Source of the DNA: Isoetes taiwanensis
Lineage: Eukaryota > Streptophyta > Lycopodiopsida > Isoetales > Isoetaceae
Direction: 5' to 3'
Length of the DNA stretch: 64,000 bases
Assembly (NCBI GenBank): GCA_021234155.1
Contig: JAJEKV010000052.1
Span: forward strand, 7,733,358 to 7,797,357
A program made the position numbers and the translations under genes. The notes beneath the pieces are model-generated. The model had not been told where the DNA came from, ran no database searches, and was given only the letters and a program-made list of their open reading frames with translations. This document shows positions 44,144-56,644 of this stretch, one piece after another. Each line of letters starts with the position of its first letter. The first letter of the stretch is position 1.

Positions 44144-44574
44144 TTTAGAGTACCGGATGTGGTATTTCCTGACTTTCTTGGTGGTATTTCGACATCCGCT
44201 ATCGCCTAAGTGGTATTTCCACCAAAAAGTGGTATTTCCGCGCCAAAAGGGTGGTATTTCGCCAAAAGTGGTATTTTCGCCAAAACCAAGCTAAAATCAA
44301 GACGGGCGGAGCTGAAATCTTTGGTCGGATCGTTCTTACAGCTCCGTGGATGGCCTGAACTGCTTCAAAAGCCCTTCTAATCACTTTGTCTGCCTCTTTA
44401 ACGTTAGTTTGATGAAGAGAGGAAGCGATTTGAGCCCAGATAGAGCCGGATTGATCCAAAAATGCCCCAAAACAGTTGATTCTGGGCTTGAAACTGTGAA
44501 GTTACAGTGGCTGATAACGGGTGGCCGGAAATACCCCAAAAAAAGTCCGGAAATACCATATCCCGGACTCTAAA
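44144..44574. mobile_element. MITE-like element with ~33-bp terminal inverted repeats
   Basis: Left end TTTAGAGTACCGGATGTGG then TATTTCCTGACTTT. The inverse of the right end reads TTTAGAGTCCGGGATATGG then TATTTCCGGACTTT. Inside, the motif GTGGTATTTC is repeated about five times near the left end. At 431 bp with no coding it fits a non-autonomous DNA transposon. The target duplication is not clear, so the superfamily is undetermined. Confidence 0.65.
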
Positions 44575-44889
44575 TACGGCGGTCCGTTATATGCATTCTC
44601 GTTCTTGAAGTTAATGACGTCTATGGCAGATCGAACTTTTGCCTCCTTAGTCTCTTGACATGTTTTTTGCTTTTATGGGATTTGTACATGGTCCACAAGA
44701 AGAGACCCAATGTTTATGATCCTAGATCGTAGTCTGTGCTCAACGTTTTCTCATTTTCACTTAGATCATGCTTGTTGTCTTCCTTTCTTCCAGTTAAGTA
44801 TTATCTTATAAGGCTAGTATAGGAGGTTGTAGGAGGTTGGGTCTCTTAGGTTTGTTTCTTCCACAAGGTGTTTCTCTGTTTGATTGAAT

Positions 44890-45900
44890 CCTGATTGTAC
44901 CATGATTAATACTTTGCAGATTTTAACAGAGGAACGAGCTGCAAATTTTTTGGATTTGCTTATTCTCGCATTATGCAGGTGAATATTTGGACCTCATTAT
45001 CATGTTTTGACTCGACATGAGTCAGCCCCGGTCCTGCGGTCCATTGTGAAGAGGATGCTAATCTTTGACCTGAAGCAACCCATGCCGACATCTCGCGGTC
45101 GCTAAATAGGTCGCTACTTTATGGGTCACATATGTAAATGTTGTTCCCTTCTCTTGTACATGTGGATGTATTGAGCACTCGCCTCCCTTGTGTATTGTTG
45201 TGCTTGTCCTTCAAAAGACATCCAGACAAAGGCATATCGAGCCCGGGTGAGATTGAGAAGTTGCCCATTCTAGGGAGACAGCTTTTCTTGGGGAACCGAA
45301 CTCCTTTTGTATTTTCGTGGTCATTGTAATCGCCGCTTAGATTATTTTTCCCGTGAGTCGGAAATCAAATCAATTTCTTTGAATTTGTCGATTTTCTTTG
45401 CTTCTATGAGTCCAAATGAAATAAATGCTTTTTTGTTTCACTATATGAGTTACCATGTAAAATTACATTAGTGCTTCATTCGAGCATGATGTAGAGACTC
45501 TAATTACACACATCCCCGGCAAAGGCAGCTTGGTGATGATGATGTAAATATTGCACAATATGTAGTCAAAGCAAAGACAAGTACTTGGCTAAAGTTGGTC
45601 GATATCATTATGGATCACTTGACATCTTCAAAATCTTCGATGCTCGTATCTCGTGATATGGTTTCTCCTCTTTTTTTGTTTTTGAAAGAAACCATTTTCT
45701 TAAACACGATCATGTTATAGAGAGCATTAATTTTGTGGTTCTATCCGGTCTATTATACAAAGTTCGTGACAAAAGTCGGACTAACTAACAACTTCTTTCG
45801 TATTCTAACATTCATAGGAAATGCATGCATATGTAATATGGCAATAATGTCTTATGGTTTCATTTTTCTCGGCAACTTTTGATGCAGCTTTGTGAAAGCC
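44890..45900 (+). repeat. Family C copy 5
   Basis: Inverse of 13565-14500. It includes the exon after TACTTTGCAG reading ILTEERAANF then LDLLIL (about 44925), the shared segment, and a frameshifted HEAT-like exon (45460-45640). CAG/CTG sites are heavily altered: CCTGTGCAGTGCAG in the clean copies reads CCCCGGCAAAGGCAG here, and TTCAGATGCTCAGG reads TTCGATGCTCG. Confidence 0.8.
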
Positions 45901-46905
45901 TTCCTAATGTAGTTTATACTCCATTGATCATTCCGAGTCAAAAGATGTGTCTTTTGTCTTTCCTCATAACTTATATTGTGATTTTGTGGTTGTGGGTTAA
46001 TAGGTTTGTCCCATCATTTAACACCGTATAGGTCTTGGATTTGAGTTCTTACGTGGATGTAAAAGATACTATCATGTTCTATCATATTCCTAAATTGGAC
46101 GTTGGCACGTGTGCTTGCATATTCCCAACATTGAATGTAGGCACTCAAAGCATTTTGTAATTTTTGTAACTATCACACCTACGGTTATAGCTAAAATCCT
46201 CGATATCATGTGCTTGTGCATGCACTTTGAAGCCAACATACATCCTAATGAAAGTTCACTTGTTTCTTTAGGCACACGTTTCAATGTCCTCTTAGGGAGC
46301 AAAGAGAAGTAATGAAGTTTTGGCACAATTGCTACTGAAAAAGACATCGAAGTAAGGAAAAATGCAATCACGCAAAATTTGAACCATGCGCAATCCATGA
46401 TCACCTTTACGACTTCATCATGCAAATACATTTCATGTGTTAAGAAGCATATTATAAGCTTTCGGAGTCTTAATCGTACTTCCAACGTTGCAAAAGGTTT
46501 GATCTATGACCTGCTACATAGTTTATCAATAACATCCTAGAGAAATCATCCCTCTTTTCTAAGTTTATGTACAAACACGGCATACACACAAATTCCATTT
46601 TGCTACTCACGTGATGTTTTTCCCAACCACATTACAAGCTTTTGAAGTGTGACGCTAATTTCCCAAGTTACAAGAGATTCCATATTTCCTGACAAATGCG
46701 GGGCACCGTCACTAAGCCACTAGTATTCCTAATTCTTACATATAATAATGGTTTTCTTTTTATTTCCAATTATTTACCATTGACCACATTATACTTTAGC
46801 ATGCACTTTAAAAGCAGTCTAATTGGTTGGTGTAATCAACTGACACCGTTTTGGTTTTGGCACTTGAGGCAACCGTGTTATTTGTTATGACTTTCGGCCT
46901 CTGGC
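45895..46905 (-). repeat. Inverted R3, Helitron remnant and R2 end
   Basis: 45895-46640 is the inverse of R3, 46640-46760 the inverse of the 16528-16645 remnant, and 46745-46905 the inverse of the end of R2. The order therefore matches copy b (16.4-17.1 kb) for the remnant, but its R3 part is as long as in copy a, so it descends from an ancestor longer than either direct copy. Confidence 0.75.
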
Positions 46906-47269
46906 TATAGCTAATACGAGCAATACGATCATCGCCTTATTATTGCTTTTGTATGTGTCTTCAAGAATCCATCGAGACTTAAGCCTACCTCTATTCAATG
47001 CTTGAGTAAAAAGAACTAAACATGTAGGCAAATGCAAGCTAACATGGTAAGCTTCCAGTTCGAGGTAAGTTTACTCTTTTTTCTATTGATCCACATTGAA
47101 GTGTTGCACCTTTTTCTGAAGCCAATGAAGCCATATTGTAGGCCCTTTTTTTCCAAGCTTACAAGCATCGAACAATCCGTGGAACACTAATTATATGTAT
47201 GTGTTTGAAGCTCTTCTCTTTGTCATGCATAAACGGTTTTTTTTAGCAAGAAATTGTTAGTTCAATGCA

Positions 47270-49215
47270 TTTTTATCCTTTATTTAATCTATTGCAATTG
47301 ATTCCATCTTTCTTTACCGGTAAGCCTTCATTCGATTCCGCTTTTTCCAAAATTAAAATTATGCGTAATCCTTGAACCCATATGTTTAAAATGCGTGTAC
47401 ATATAATATTTGACATGGGCTTGGTATTTTCACTTGTGCCGGACTTGGAGGATCTTCTCAAGTATTTTTATGGCCTTATCATGATGGAGAATTAAAGCTC
47501 GATCCTATGGTCGAGGTAGTCGCCTATGTTGTTGAGCAATATATTTGTCAATAAATGGGCCAACAAAATTTTCAAGAAGTTCTCTCGAGGTAAATCTTGG
47601 AGCATATGTATGTTGTTTCCCTTTTATGCTTTTTAGATTAATCTAGCATGTACACGGGTCCACCATCCGTAAGACGCTTTTTTAACTGCCTACTTTTGCC
47701 ATTATTTTAACTCTTTCCCCGCGGGCAATGTATACGCATTTTAGACAATGATAAAGCAGACCCGTGATGACATTTAGAGTTTTTTCCAATCGCACCGCCA
47801 TATTATAAGATGTGTAAGTTTCTTTTGCATAAGTTTCAAATTGATAAATTAGTCATCCTTCCTCACATAGTGCGTAATTTTAGAATGTAATAATAATATG
47901 AGGGAATTTTTTGTGGTGCTCTTTGGATTTATTTTGGATTCTATCTTTACCGTAAGCTTTCATTCCATTCTCAGACTTTTCCAAAACTAAAATTATCCCT
48001 AATCCTTCAAATTGTATGTTTAAGATGCAAATGCATATAATATTTGATTTGACATGGGCTTGGTATTTTCACTTGTCACTGGACTTGGAGGATCTTCTCA
48101 AGTATTTTTATGGCCTTATCATGATGGAGAATTAAAACTCGTGATCCTATGGCTTAGGTAGTCGCCTATGTTGTTGAGCAATATATTTGTCAATAAATGG
48201 GCCAACAAAATTTTGAGAAACTTCTCCGAGGTAAATCTTGGAGCATATGTATGTTGTTTCCCTCTTTATGCTTTTTTAGATTAATCTAGCATGTACACGG
48301 GCCCACCATCCGAAGACGCTTTTTTTAACTGGCCTACTTTTGCCATTATTTTAACTCTTTCCCCGTGGCAATGTATACGTATTTAGACAATGATAAAGCA
48401 GACACAGCTTGACATTTAGAGTTTTTTCCAATCGGGTAATCGCCATATTATAAGATGTGTAAGTTTCTTTTGCATAATTTCTGAAATTGATAAATTAGTC
48501 ACCTTTCCTCGTGATAGTGCGTAATTTTAAAATGTAACAATAATACGAGGGAATCTTTTTGTGGTACTCTCTTTGGATTTATTTTGATTCTATCTTTTCT
48601 TTTACCGGTAAGCTTTGATTCCGCTCAGACTTTTCCAAGACTAAAATTATCCCTAATCCTTCAAACCATATGTTTAAGATGCGCATGCATAACATGCGCT
48701 TTGGTATTTTCACTTGTCGCTAGACATGGATGATCTTCTCAAGTATTTGTATGACCTTACATGATGCGTAACCACGGTTCGGGGCTTGTGGTCGATGTGG
48801 TCGAGGTAGTCGCTATGTTATTGAGCTACATATTTGTTAATAAATGGGCCGAGAAAATTTTTAAAGCTCTCTAAGGTAAATCATAGAGCATATGCGTTGT
48901 TGTTGCTCTTTATGCTTTTCGATTAATCTAGCATGTAGCAAACCCATCCAGAAGATGCTTTTTTCAAACCGTCTACTCTTGCCACTATTTCAAGTTTTTC
49001 AATTTTCTTCGCCTCTGTGGTAATTTATAGGTAATGATAAAGGTGACCCGCTTTTACATTTGGTGTTTTTTCCAACCGGCACTTGGCACCGCTTAACGCC
49101 ACATTATAAGATATGTAAGTTTCTTTTGCATAAGTTATGAATTTGTTTGGATAAATTAGTCTTCCTTCCTCACATAGTGCGTAATTTTAAAATGTAATAA
49201 TAATACAAGGGAATC
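47270..49215 (-). repeat. Family A: three inverted tandem copies
   Basis: Units at about 47270-47880, 47881-48535 and 48536-49215 each repeat the 1-1263 units in inverse. The third is the most diverged. The minus-strand gene fragment described at 626-870 is on the plus strand here. CAG/CTG changes recur: CACTTGCTGCTGGACTTGG in the clean copies reads CACTTGTGCCGGACTTGG and CACTTGTCACTGGACTTGG in the first two units here. Confidence 0.8.
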
Positions 49216-50300
49216 TTTTTACCATAGAAACAAATATCGCCTAATGTTCAATTAGAAGCAGATGTTTGAAAAGGTCAGAGTCCCCTATTATCTTCCATGC
49301 TTCTTAGCGTAGTACATATGTTACTAAGATATGTCCAATCTGCCTCATGGTAAAGGAACTACAAAAGTTGTGTACATATGATAAAATAAATGACCAAATT
49401 TTGCAAGTTATTTGCTCTCCAATTTTAATTATGATTTCTTTTTTCTCCGGAAGCAAGTTTAAAGTCCGCAGATGTGTAATTTGGCACATGCTTTAGATTA
49501 TTGTCCATACATGTTGTCATGAACCTAATGATGGTCGCCGACTGCCTTCTATACTAATCTAAAAGTTTTATTTCAAAGAAGAACTACTTTTTATCTCCGA
49601 TCGAACATGTAAACTCGGTAACAAGAACCTTCCGTAAGGCAAGCCATTTCAAATGTGCCGCCATTAGTATCAATATCTGAATTTATTGTTTCAGATCACG
49701 CCTATACTTAAGGTCCATATATAAGAGGGTATGCTCTTCACATGACATAAATTTATAGTCTTATATTTCAGATTCTCGCCTAATTTCATGTGCATGATAG
49801 CAAAGGACATTAAGATGATGTGCAACGTGGTTGTCTTATGCTTAATGTTTTCAATTATCAAAGCTTTGCAAAGTTTACATCTACTTAGCAAAGAAAACTT
49901 GGAAATGCATCCGACTTATTATGTAAATTGATTTTAGCATGTTCTATGATATGCTTGGCTTTGAATGAGTGCTATAACGTTGTAAACTTTGGAACGCCTT
50001 TCATGACTTAAGCCTTCACCATGTCTCACGACAAGATTAAAGTGCTTTTTATCTATTAGTAATCAACCGCCTCTGTCTATCATTGCTCCATGATTACTTA
50101 GATCAGCCATAATACATTAATTTTCGTGCCACTATGAATTGTTTCTTTCCCACATCTTCGCTTTCTCCCCGCTTTGATTGATTGTTTTAATCATATTAAG
50201 TCGGTGATTTCAGAACTTATCAATTTTTGAACGCCTAGTGATCTTAGAATCCAACAATTTGTAGTGAAGATCCCCCCATGTGTGCTAATTAATAGTGTGC
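49216..50300. other. Anonymous AT-rich sequence
   Basis: No gene, RNA or repeat recognised. Short frames at 49304-49489 and 49691-49891 (minus) are not convincing. Confidence 0.5.
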
Positions 50301-50304
50301 AACA

Positions 50305-50515
50305 TCAAGAGTATGCAAATGGTGCTGCAATGTACTTGCAAATTAGGGTCGTGATATTGCAATTGCATTGTAGCATTAAACCATCCAGTAGGTTGAACAT
50401 TAATAGGTAGGTTGAACATTCAAATATGCAAATGGTGCCGCAATGTACTTGCAAAGATAGGGTCGTGGATATTGCAATTGCATTGTAGCATTAAACCATC
50501 GGAACAAAGGTGTGT
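50305..50515 (+). repeat. ~120-bp tandem duplication
   Basis: TATGCAAATGGTG-TGCAATGTACTTGC at 50315 and its near copy at 50425 repeat up to CATTGTAGCATTAAACCATC. The pair differs as GTGCTGCAATG versus GTGCCGCAATG, again at a CTG. Confidence 0.75.
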
Positions 50516-50517
50516 GT

Positions 50518-50698
50518 TGAACAATATAACATTAATGATCCCATTCCTTCTTCAATCGACTACATTGTGTGTTGGAAAAATGTTAGATCATCGACTACAT
50601 TGTGTGTTGGAAAAATGTTAGATCATATCCTCCAACACAATAAGAGTCAACATAGGTGATCAACATTAGGTTCCTTTAAAAGCAATATACATTAGGTA
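50518..50698 (+). mobile_element. Truncated Helitron head in tandem with a full copy
   Basis: Contains the first ~180 bases of the Helitron (ACAATATAACATTAATGATC through CAACATTAGGTTCCTTT), with an internal 40-bp duplication near 50540-50620. The complete copy begins directly after it at 50699. Confidence 0.75.
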
Positions 50699-51313
50699 TC
50701 CCACAATATAACATTAATTATCCCATTCCTTCTTCAATCGACTACATTGTGTGTTGGAGAAATGCTAGATCATATCCTCCAACACAATAAGAGTCAAGAT
50801 AGGTGATCAACATTAGGTTCCTTTAAAAAGCAAGGTTACCTATACTAGCATGTAGACAATTGTAGAAAAGGTCTCTTATGATACCTTTGCAGAGACACAT
50901 GTTATTTATGAAGCTTCATTAGGCCAACATTAACGTAACACGACTAACACTATTAAAGCCTAGCTATGTTCATGGGACATCAAAAAGTTTATGATACTTT
51001 AAATCTAGACAACATAAAACAATTGTACATACTAAAGACTAGCAACGTTGCCTCATGGCACATGAAAAGTTATAACACTTCAAAGCTAGACAATATAAGA
51101 ACAACTGCTTTTTATCAGATGACATCCATAGAAAGATGTCAATGATGCAAAATTTTCGAGGTCTAGCAAGAACTAAAGTAAACAATACGCAAGCACCCCG
51201 AGTCCTTATATCTCGCTATTTTCTTCTCATTCCTTCTCAACTGTAGCTAAGTATTGCAAGTATTGCAAATACAACAGTACTTATGCCCGGCAACGCCGGG
51301 CACCCGTTACTAG
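50699..51313 (+). mobile_element. Non-autonomous Helitron, 615 bp
   Basis: Starts TCCCACAATATAAC after a host A, and ends with hairpin GCCCGGC-AAC-GCCGGGC, ACCCGTTA and CTAG at 51310-51313 before a host T. Same family and ends as 12141-12766. The right flank is inverted R2, as in the other copy, but the left flank is the truncated head rather than R3. Confidence 0.9.
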
Positions 51314-51830
51314 TTTCCAATTATTTACCATTGAACACATTATACTTTAGCATGCACTTTAAAAGCAAATTTTAATTGGTTGGTGTAATCAACCGACACC
51401 GCTTTTGGTTTTGGCACTTGAGGCAACCTTGTTATTTGTTATGACTTTCTACGGGCTATAGCTAAAACTTCATATTAATCACATGAGAGTTAGAAACGTT
51501 CTACTTTTTGCATGCACTTTGAAGCCACATGCATCCTAACATATGGCGTCCCAATCAAAATTCAGCTTATTTCTTTAGGCGCAGTATTTCAATATCCCCT
51601 TAGGGCGTGGATTGCCATAGTCTAGATAGAAAGAGAAGTTTGGCAACGTTCTTCAAGGGTGACCATGGCAATTCCAAACAAAAAGAACCATCACAATCAT
51701 CGGTAAATGGTGGGAATATTCTAAAATATGCATACAAAAAAAAAGCATAGAATTTCAAGGATCGGAGCGTTGAAAAAAAATTTATGCATATTTGCAAAAA
51801 AACATAGAATTTCAAGGATCGGAGCGCTGG
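51314..51830 (-). repeat. Inverted R2 beside U6
   Basis: Inverse of 11691-12140 and 16018-16527, including the duplicated CGCTCCGATCC units next to the U6 terminator. This copy keeps the U6 gene attached and is therefore the likely source arrangement of the R2 family. Confidence 0.8.
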
Positions 51831-51884
51831 AAAAAAAATTTGGACCATTTCTCGATTTATGCGTGTCATCCTTGCGCAGGGGCC

Positions 51885-51916
<32 letters not shown>

Positions 51917-51934
51917 TCGGATGTCCCGAAGGAC
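51831..51934 (-). ncRNA. U6: U6 spliceosomal snRNA gene
   Basis: The minus strand from 51934 reads GTCCTTCGGGACATCCGATA and then a full U6 body. It includes the invariant ATACAGAGAAGATTAGCATG (spliceosome core, with the ACAGAGA box and AGC triad) and the 3' CGAGAAATGGTCCAAA, followed by an eight-T pol III terminator. The 5' hairpin is one pair shorter than the common GTCCCTTCGGGGAC. U6 pairs with U4 and U2 and forms the catalytic RNA of the spliceosome. Promoter elements with pol III spacing lie upstream (next entry), so the gene may be functional. It could also be one of many dispersed copies. Confidence 0.95.
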
Positions 51935-51956
51935 ATTAGAGTTTGCTAAATTGTGC

Positions 51957-51998
51957 CTTTTATATGCTTTTCAATTAGAAATGCATTCCAGTGGGATA
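51957..51998 (-). promoter_or_regulatory. U6 promoter: USE-like element and TATA box
   Basis: On the minus strand, CATATAAAA lies 24-31 bases before the U6 start. ATCCCACTGG, close to the plant upstream sequence element RTCCCACATCG, lies about 22 bases further upstream. The short USE-TATA spacing is that of plant pol III-transcribed snRNA genes. Confidence 0.75.
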
Positions 51999-51999
51999 T

Positions 52000-53860
52000 A
52001 GTGTTTGGAGCCAGCCTCTCTTTAGGGTTTTCCATTTGTGGTCCGATGGATCAGTCTTTTTTTCGTTCTTGTGCTGACGCGTCTGGGGATGCTTTGTTCT
52101 TGGAGGACCTTATTAGAATTTTGTCGGATCCTTCCACTCCGTTGCTCATGCAAAGTGTTGTAAAGAGCTTGTCTCCGTTGCTCATGCTTAAGCTTCTCTG
52201 AAACATCACTCCATTGCGGCAGGCTAATAGCAGCCTTTCGATGCACTGTTTGCCCCTTAGACAGACGTGAGAATTGAACGGCTAATAGCAGACCATTCTT
52301 AGGGCTGCCATTACTAGTGTTGTCTTCCATTTCTGCCAGCAATCAAAACCATCGTTTACTAGTGTTGTCTTCCATTTCTGCTGTCTATCAGGTCAGCTTT
52401 CTGGTTTTATCATCATAATGTAATTTAATTTAATTGATAGTTCTTCCAGCTTTCAGTACCTTAGATAAACGAGCACCCAACCCAACATTATCTTATATGT
52501 AATAATTTCTTATTAGAATGCTTTCGTGGAACTTACCTAACCTCCGCTGCTTTCCTCAGCAAGTTTACCAAGGGCAATATTTATTGGAGATGGTTCCTCA
52601 GATTAATGTCTATAGAAAGCACCATTCGTGTTATTCCACATAAAATGGTTTCTTTGTTAAAGGCCTCAGCGTAAGGAAGGAAGCCATGCCGCTTTTTTTC
52701 TCTGCGCATCACTATTACACCTAAGGGATATATGAGGTTATGTAATTTACAATCAGATGCTTAAACATTATATTTGACAGGGTACCTTAGGCAAAATGCT
52801 GTCTGTGCTTCATCTGGTCAGTGCTCTTGTGTTTCATTTTGGTAAAGAAAACAAGGAATTTGGAATAGGTAGTAATTCAGGCCAAAGGATATTTGTGGTA
52901 TGGTTCCATGGCCAAAGGTCTTTTAAATACCAGCTAGTATTCTTAAATGGCCTTTCTGTATGGGGAGGCATATACACATTCTGATGCTCGAGGCTTTTAT
53001 TTTGTTTCAAGGTATAGAGCAGGCTGCCCAGATCAATGTATGTTTTACTTAGAAATGGAGAACTTGCTTTCAGAAGCTCGCGGAAGTTTTTGAGAGGCTT
53101 CCTATATATTGACACTTCCACTCGGGCGGTAAAACTTCCATCCCTTCTGAGCGAATGCAATTGAGTGTGGCACTGCAGATGCTCTCACACTGAAGATGGA
53201 ATGATTTCTTTAGCATAATGGTCCTGCTTACTTTTTTTCGCGGCGGTACTGCAGATGCTCTCACGCTGAAGCTGCAATGATTTCTTTAGCTAATGGTCCT
53301 GCTCTCTTTTCGCGGCACTGTTAAAGGTCTTGCATTCCAAAGGTGACACCTAGATAATTGGTTTGAGCAGAATGATATGCTTGCAAAAGGACTGAAGTAG
53401 AGCTAGAGCTAGAGCGTAGTAAATTCTTGGGGTACAGGTCATGGCAGCTTATATGATTACAAGATACTTCAGACACTTTGCACCAGATGCCAAGTTAAAA
53501 GCAAGCAATGAAGGAACAAATGCAAGTAATCTGTTTTAGTGGTTGGAGCATCCCATACAATATATTGTGTTGTAAAATGTCCTTGTTAACAGAACAATTA
53601 TGCTAAACAGTTATGCTCGGCACACATTTTCCAGAAATGCCACACCTACCTTCTAGAGCCTAGTTGCACTCAACCAACACCAGGAAACAACATGCTGAGC
53701 CATGTGGCCCTCCCCTTTATTTCCAAAATAGTAGTACAATAATTTTTTACTTCTAATAATCCCTCATGCACACCGGCCTTTTTGGGCATACAAAAAGTGT
53801 CAAAGTACCATAAAGGATTCAAAACTCAATAAGATCATAAAGATTTACAGGCCTCCGTTG
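52000..53860. other. Anonymous sequence with a 76-bp tandem duplication
   Basis: No recognised gene; open frames at 52022-52342 (minus) and 52796-52984 (plus) lack domains. ACTGCAGATGCTCTCAC-CTGAAG at 53172 recurs at 53248, giving two units of about 76 bp (53169-53325). Confidence 0.5.
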
Positions 53861-53862
53861 CT

Positions 53863-54020
53863 AATGTCCAATATGACCCAACATGCCAAGATTCTCGCAA
53901 AACTCGCAAAGGCCGTTGCCACATTCATCTTGAGCAAATCTAATGTCCAATATGACCCAACATGCCAAGATTCTCGCAAAACTCGCAAAGGCCGTTGCCA
54001 CATCCATCTTGAGCAAATCT
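53863..54020 (+). repeat. 79-bp tandem duplication
   Basis: AATGTCCAATATGACCCAAC begins at 53863 and again at 53942. The two 79-bp units differ at one base that I can see (CACATTCATC/CACATCCATC). Frames across it on both strands look repetitive for this reason; I do not call a gene. Confidence 0.9.
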
Positions 54021-56644
54021 GCAAAAGGAACAAAGAAACCCTTGGTACGAGGACCCCAATCTTGGCACAATGGCCGCCACATCTTCGCACACGAGGGCCC
54101 ACCACCATGGCGCTAAGGGCCCTCAACATCGCCCCACTTAAATCCCAACATTCAAGACATAAGAGTTGCCCCAACAACAATGCTCTAAGATGAGAGTCTC
54201 CAGCCCATTGTACAAGATACCATCGCAAGATCAAGAAGTCAAACAATGAGCCAATCAACATGAAAAACTAAGACATTGACTACAAGAAAACTTCAATAAT
54301 GCAAGGTTATAACGCAGGGCTAAAACTAAAGGGTGGAGGGGAGGGTGGGGCAAGCCACCACAAAGGGGAAGGCTCAAAGACTACTGATGAAACCGAGAGG
54401 GATGCAACAAGGCTATAAATACCTGTTGGGATTCTTCAACTAGCTCAAGAAGCTGGATTCATCCGCTAATCTCAAAACGCAGATAAATCGTGACTTCTAG
54501 AGCCTAGTTGCACTCAACCAACACCGTGAAACAACATGCTGAAAATAGAGGTAGAAAAACAGGAAACTAAATGTCTAAGATAATTAAGGGTACAATGTCA
54601 CCACTCAAGAACCACAAAGGAAAAGAAAATGAGCAGGCGATGGGGAGCAAGAGACCAGGGCACATCCAAACTACCAAGATGACTAAAAGAATACTACGAC
54701 ACCCTGCTAAGCTCCTAAGCTTAACAACTCAAAACTTTGCTGAAAAGAACCAATCCTAGAGCATCTCACAAAAATGAAATAAAAGTGCAAGGGAAGGAAC
54801 AACAAACCAGAAAAGATCATGATGCAGGAAAAAACTATAAAAGGAGGAGAGAGGTGAACAAACACAACAAGGAAAGCCAAGGGAGTAATACAAAACCTAA
54901 TCAAGGGAGCTAATAGAAGAGCTAGAAGGATAGCAAACAAGACAAGATTACAAAGAACTAAAAAAAACACAACATATCAAGGCATAAGGGCCAATGATGC
55001 AAATCTAGATTCTCTAAGGACATAAGCACCTAGAAAGCCCAACATATCTAGGCACAAACGTTTGATTCAAATTTAAACTAAATCCACTTGATGGTCAACA
55101 AGCACTATAGCAACCTCTACATCTAATTCCCCATCCAAAACATAAGGCAATTGTTAAACCTCCCTTGTGTCAGCCCATGAACTATAGCAAACTTTACAAC
55201 TACTAATGTTGCACCTATAATATATAATAATCATGGATTAGTAATTTCAGATAAGCTCAACTAGATACATCCTACTCAATCAAATAGTAATTAAACCCAT
55301 ACAGCCTACCACCAACTCAAGATGCTTGTAAAAAGATACATTGTAAAACTTCCAAAAGTTCAAAGATACCGCCATCTAAACAACTATGAAACTTGCACAA
55401 GGATTAAAGTGTGATGTACAATGTAGAATACTAAGGCGCAAGTAGATCCTCGAGATGAACTGTTAGGACTCCAAATGTTATGAACTATCGAAAAAAAAAC
55501 ATACTCCCATTTCAATAGAAACTACAAGACTATGCATTCTTGGTTGCGAGGTTATAACTAACCACTAGATCGAAGAAGCAAATCAAACCCCACAAGAAAA
55601 TGGGCAAACCACGCACATTGATAGTTGGAAAGAAAGTAGGAATAGAATGAAAAGCAAATGTCTCCAATGGCATGATTAATTGATGTCAACTCGCATTGCA
55701 AATGGTGGGGACCCATAACCGTGCAAGGACAAATAAAGACACGTACAACTCTAGGGGAGCTACGAGTAAATACAACCTCAATGTTGGGGTTAGAGGATGT
55801 ATTGCTAGCAAACAATCCAAAATGAACCCGCCTTTGACTATAACTCAAATAAACGTATGCCTTCATAAACCACCAAGCCGTAACTCACCAAACCTAACTA
55901 AGCCACTAGAGTAGACATAATGCAACTAAGGGCACAAAGCTAGCAATTAGCAATCCACAACTTATACAGGTTCGCACACCACAAACTAAACTTGAGAACC
56001 CTCGACAACAAGTTGCATGTCCAATCATATATCTCAAACATTGCTAGAAGAAGCAACTACCCCAAACTAGCATGACAAGCTAACCAAATATCATGAAATT
56101 TTGAAATCCCAAACGAACGATATTGACGAAAAGATATTGAATGTGTATCAACGATCAAATACCAAATAGATGGTATAACTCTCACAAACTCTAAACTAGG
56201 AAATCAAACTCATTTGCCTTTTAATACAAATGATTATGAAAGGATTAGGGTCTTTTTTTAAAGATGCATATTGAAAGGCCTCCTAAAGACGAGGGTTGTC
56301 ATGAGCCCATATGACTGACAAGCTAGCAGCTCAAACATTATAACAAACTCAAAAGAAACAGTAGACAACGTCCATGAAAAGGAGCAAGGAACTCTTAAGA
56401 GGGCAACAACTATTAGGAAGAAAAATGCACTAACGCAAATAGCTAAATGGCTCTTTAGAAACCATCACAAAACAAAATTGAGCATGCACAAAATGCTTGA
56501 AATGACGAGCTAATCTAGAAAATACTTGATACATTAATGTAGACTTAAATGGGAACTATGAGCATAAGGTGGAAATCCAAGAAACTCAAATAGCACCACC
56601 CCTATGCCTAAAAATCAAGCAACCACAATCTTCTACAGCACAAC
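54021..56644. other. A-rich, strand-asymmetric anonymous sequence
   Basis: The plus strand is rich in A and C and poor in T over about 54200-57500, similar in style to 21600-23480 and 59290-61190. A 45-bp segment with AGAGCCTAGTTGCACTCAAC at 54498 repeats 53656. No coding or LTR ends recognised. Confidence 0.4.

Noticed and set aside
53845-54261. 138-codon minus-strand frame with repeated RPLRVLRESWHVGSYW-like text
   Set aside because: The repetition is produced by the 79-bp tandem duplication; no domain, and an overlapping plus-strand frame is equally long.
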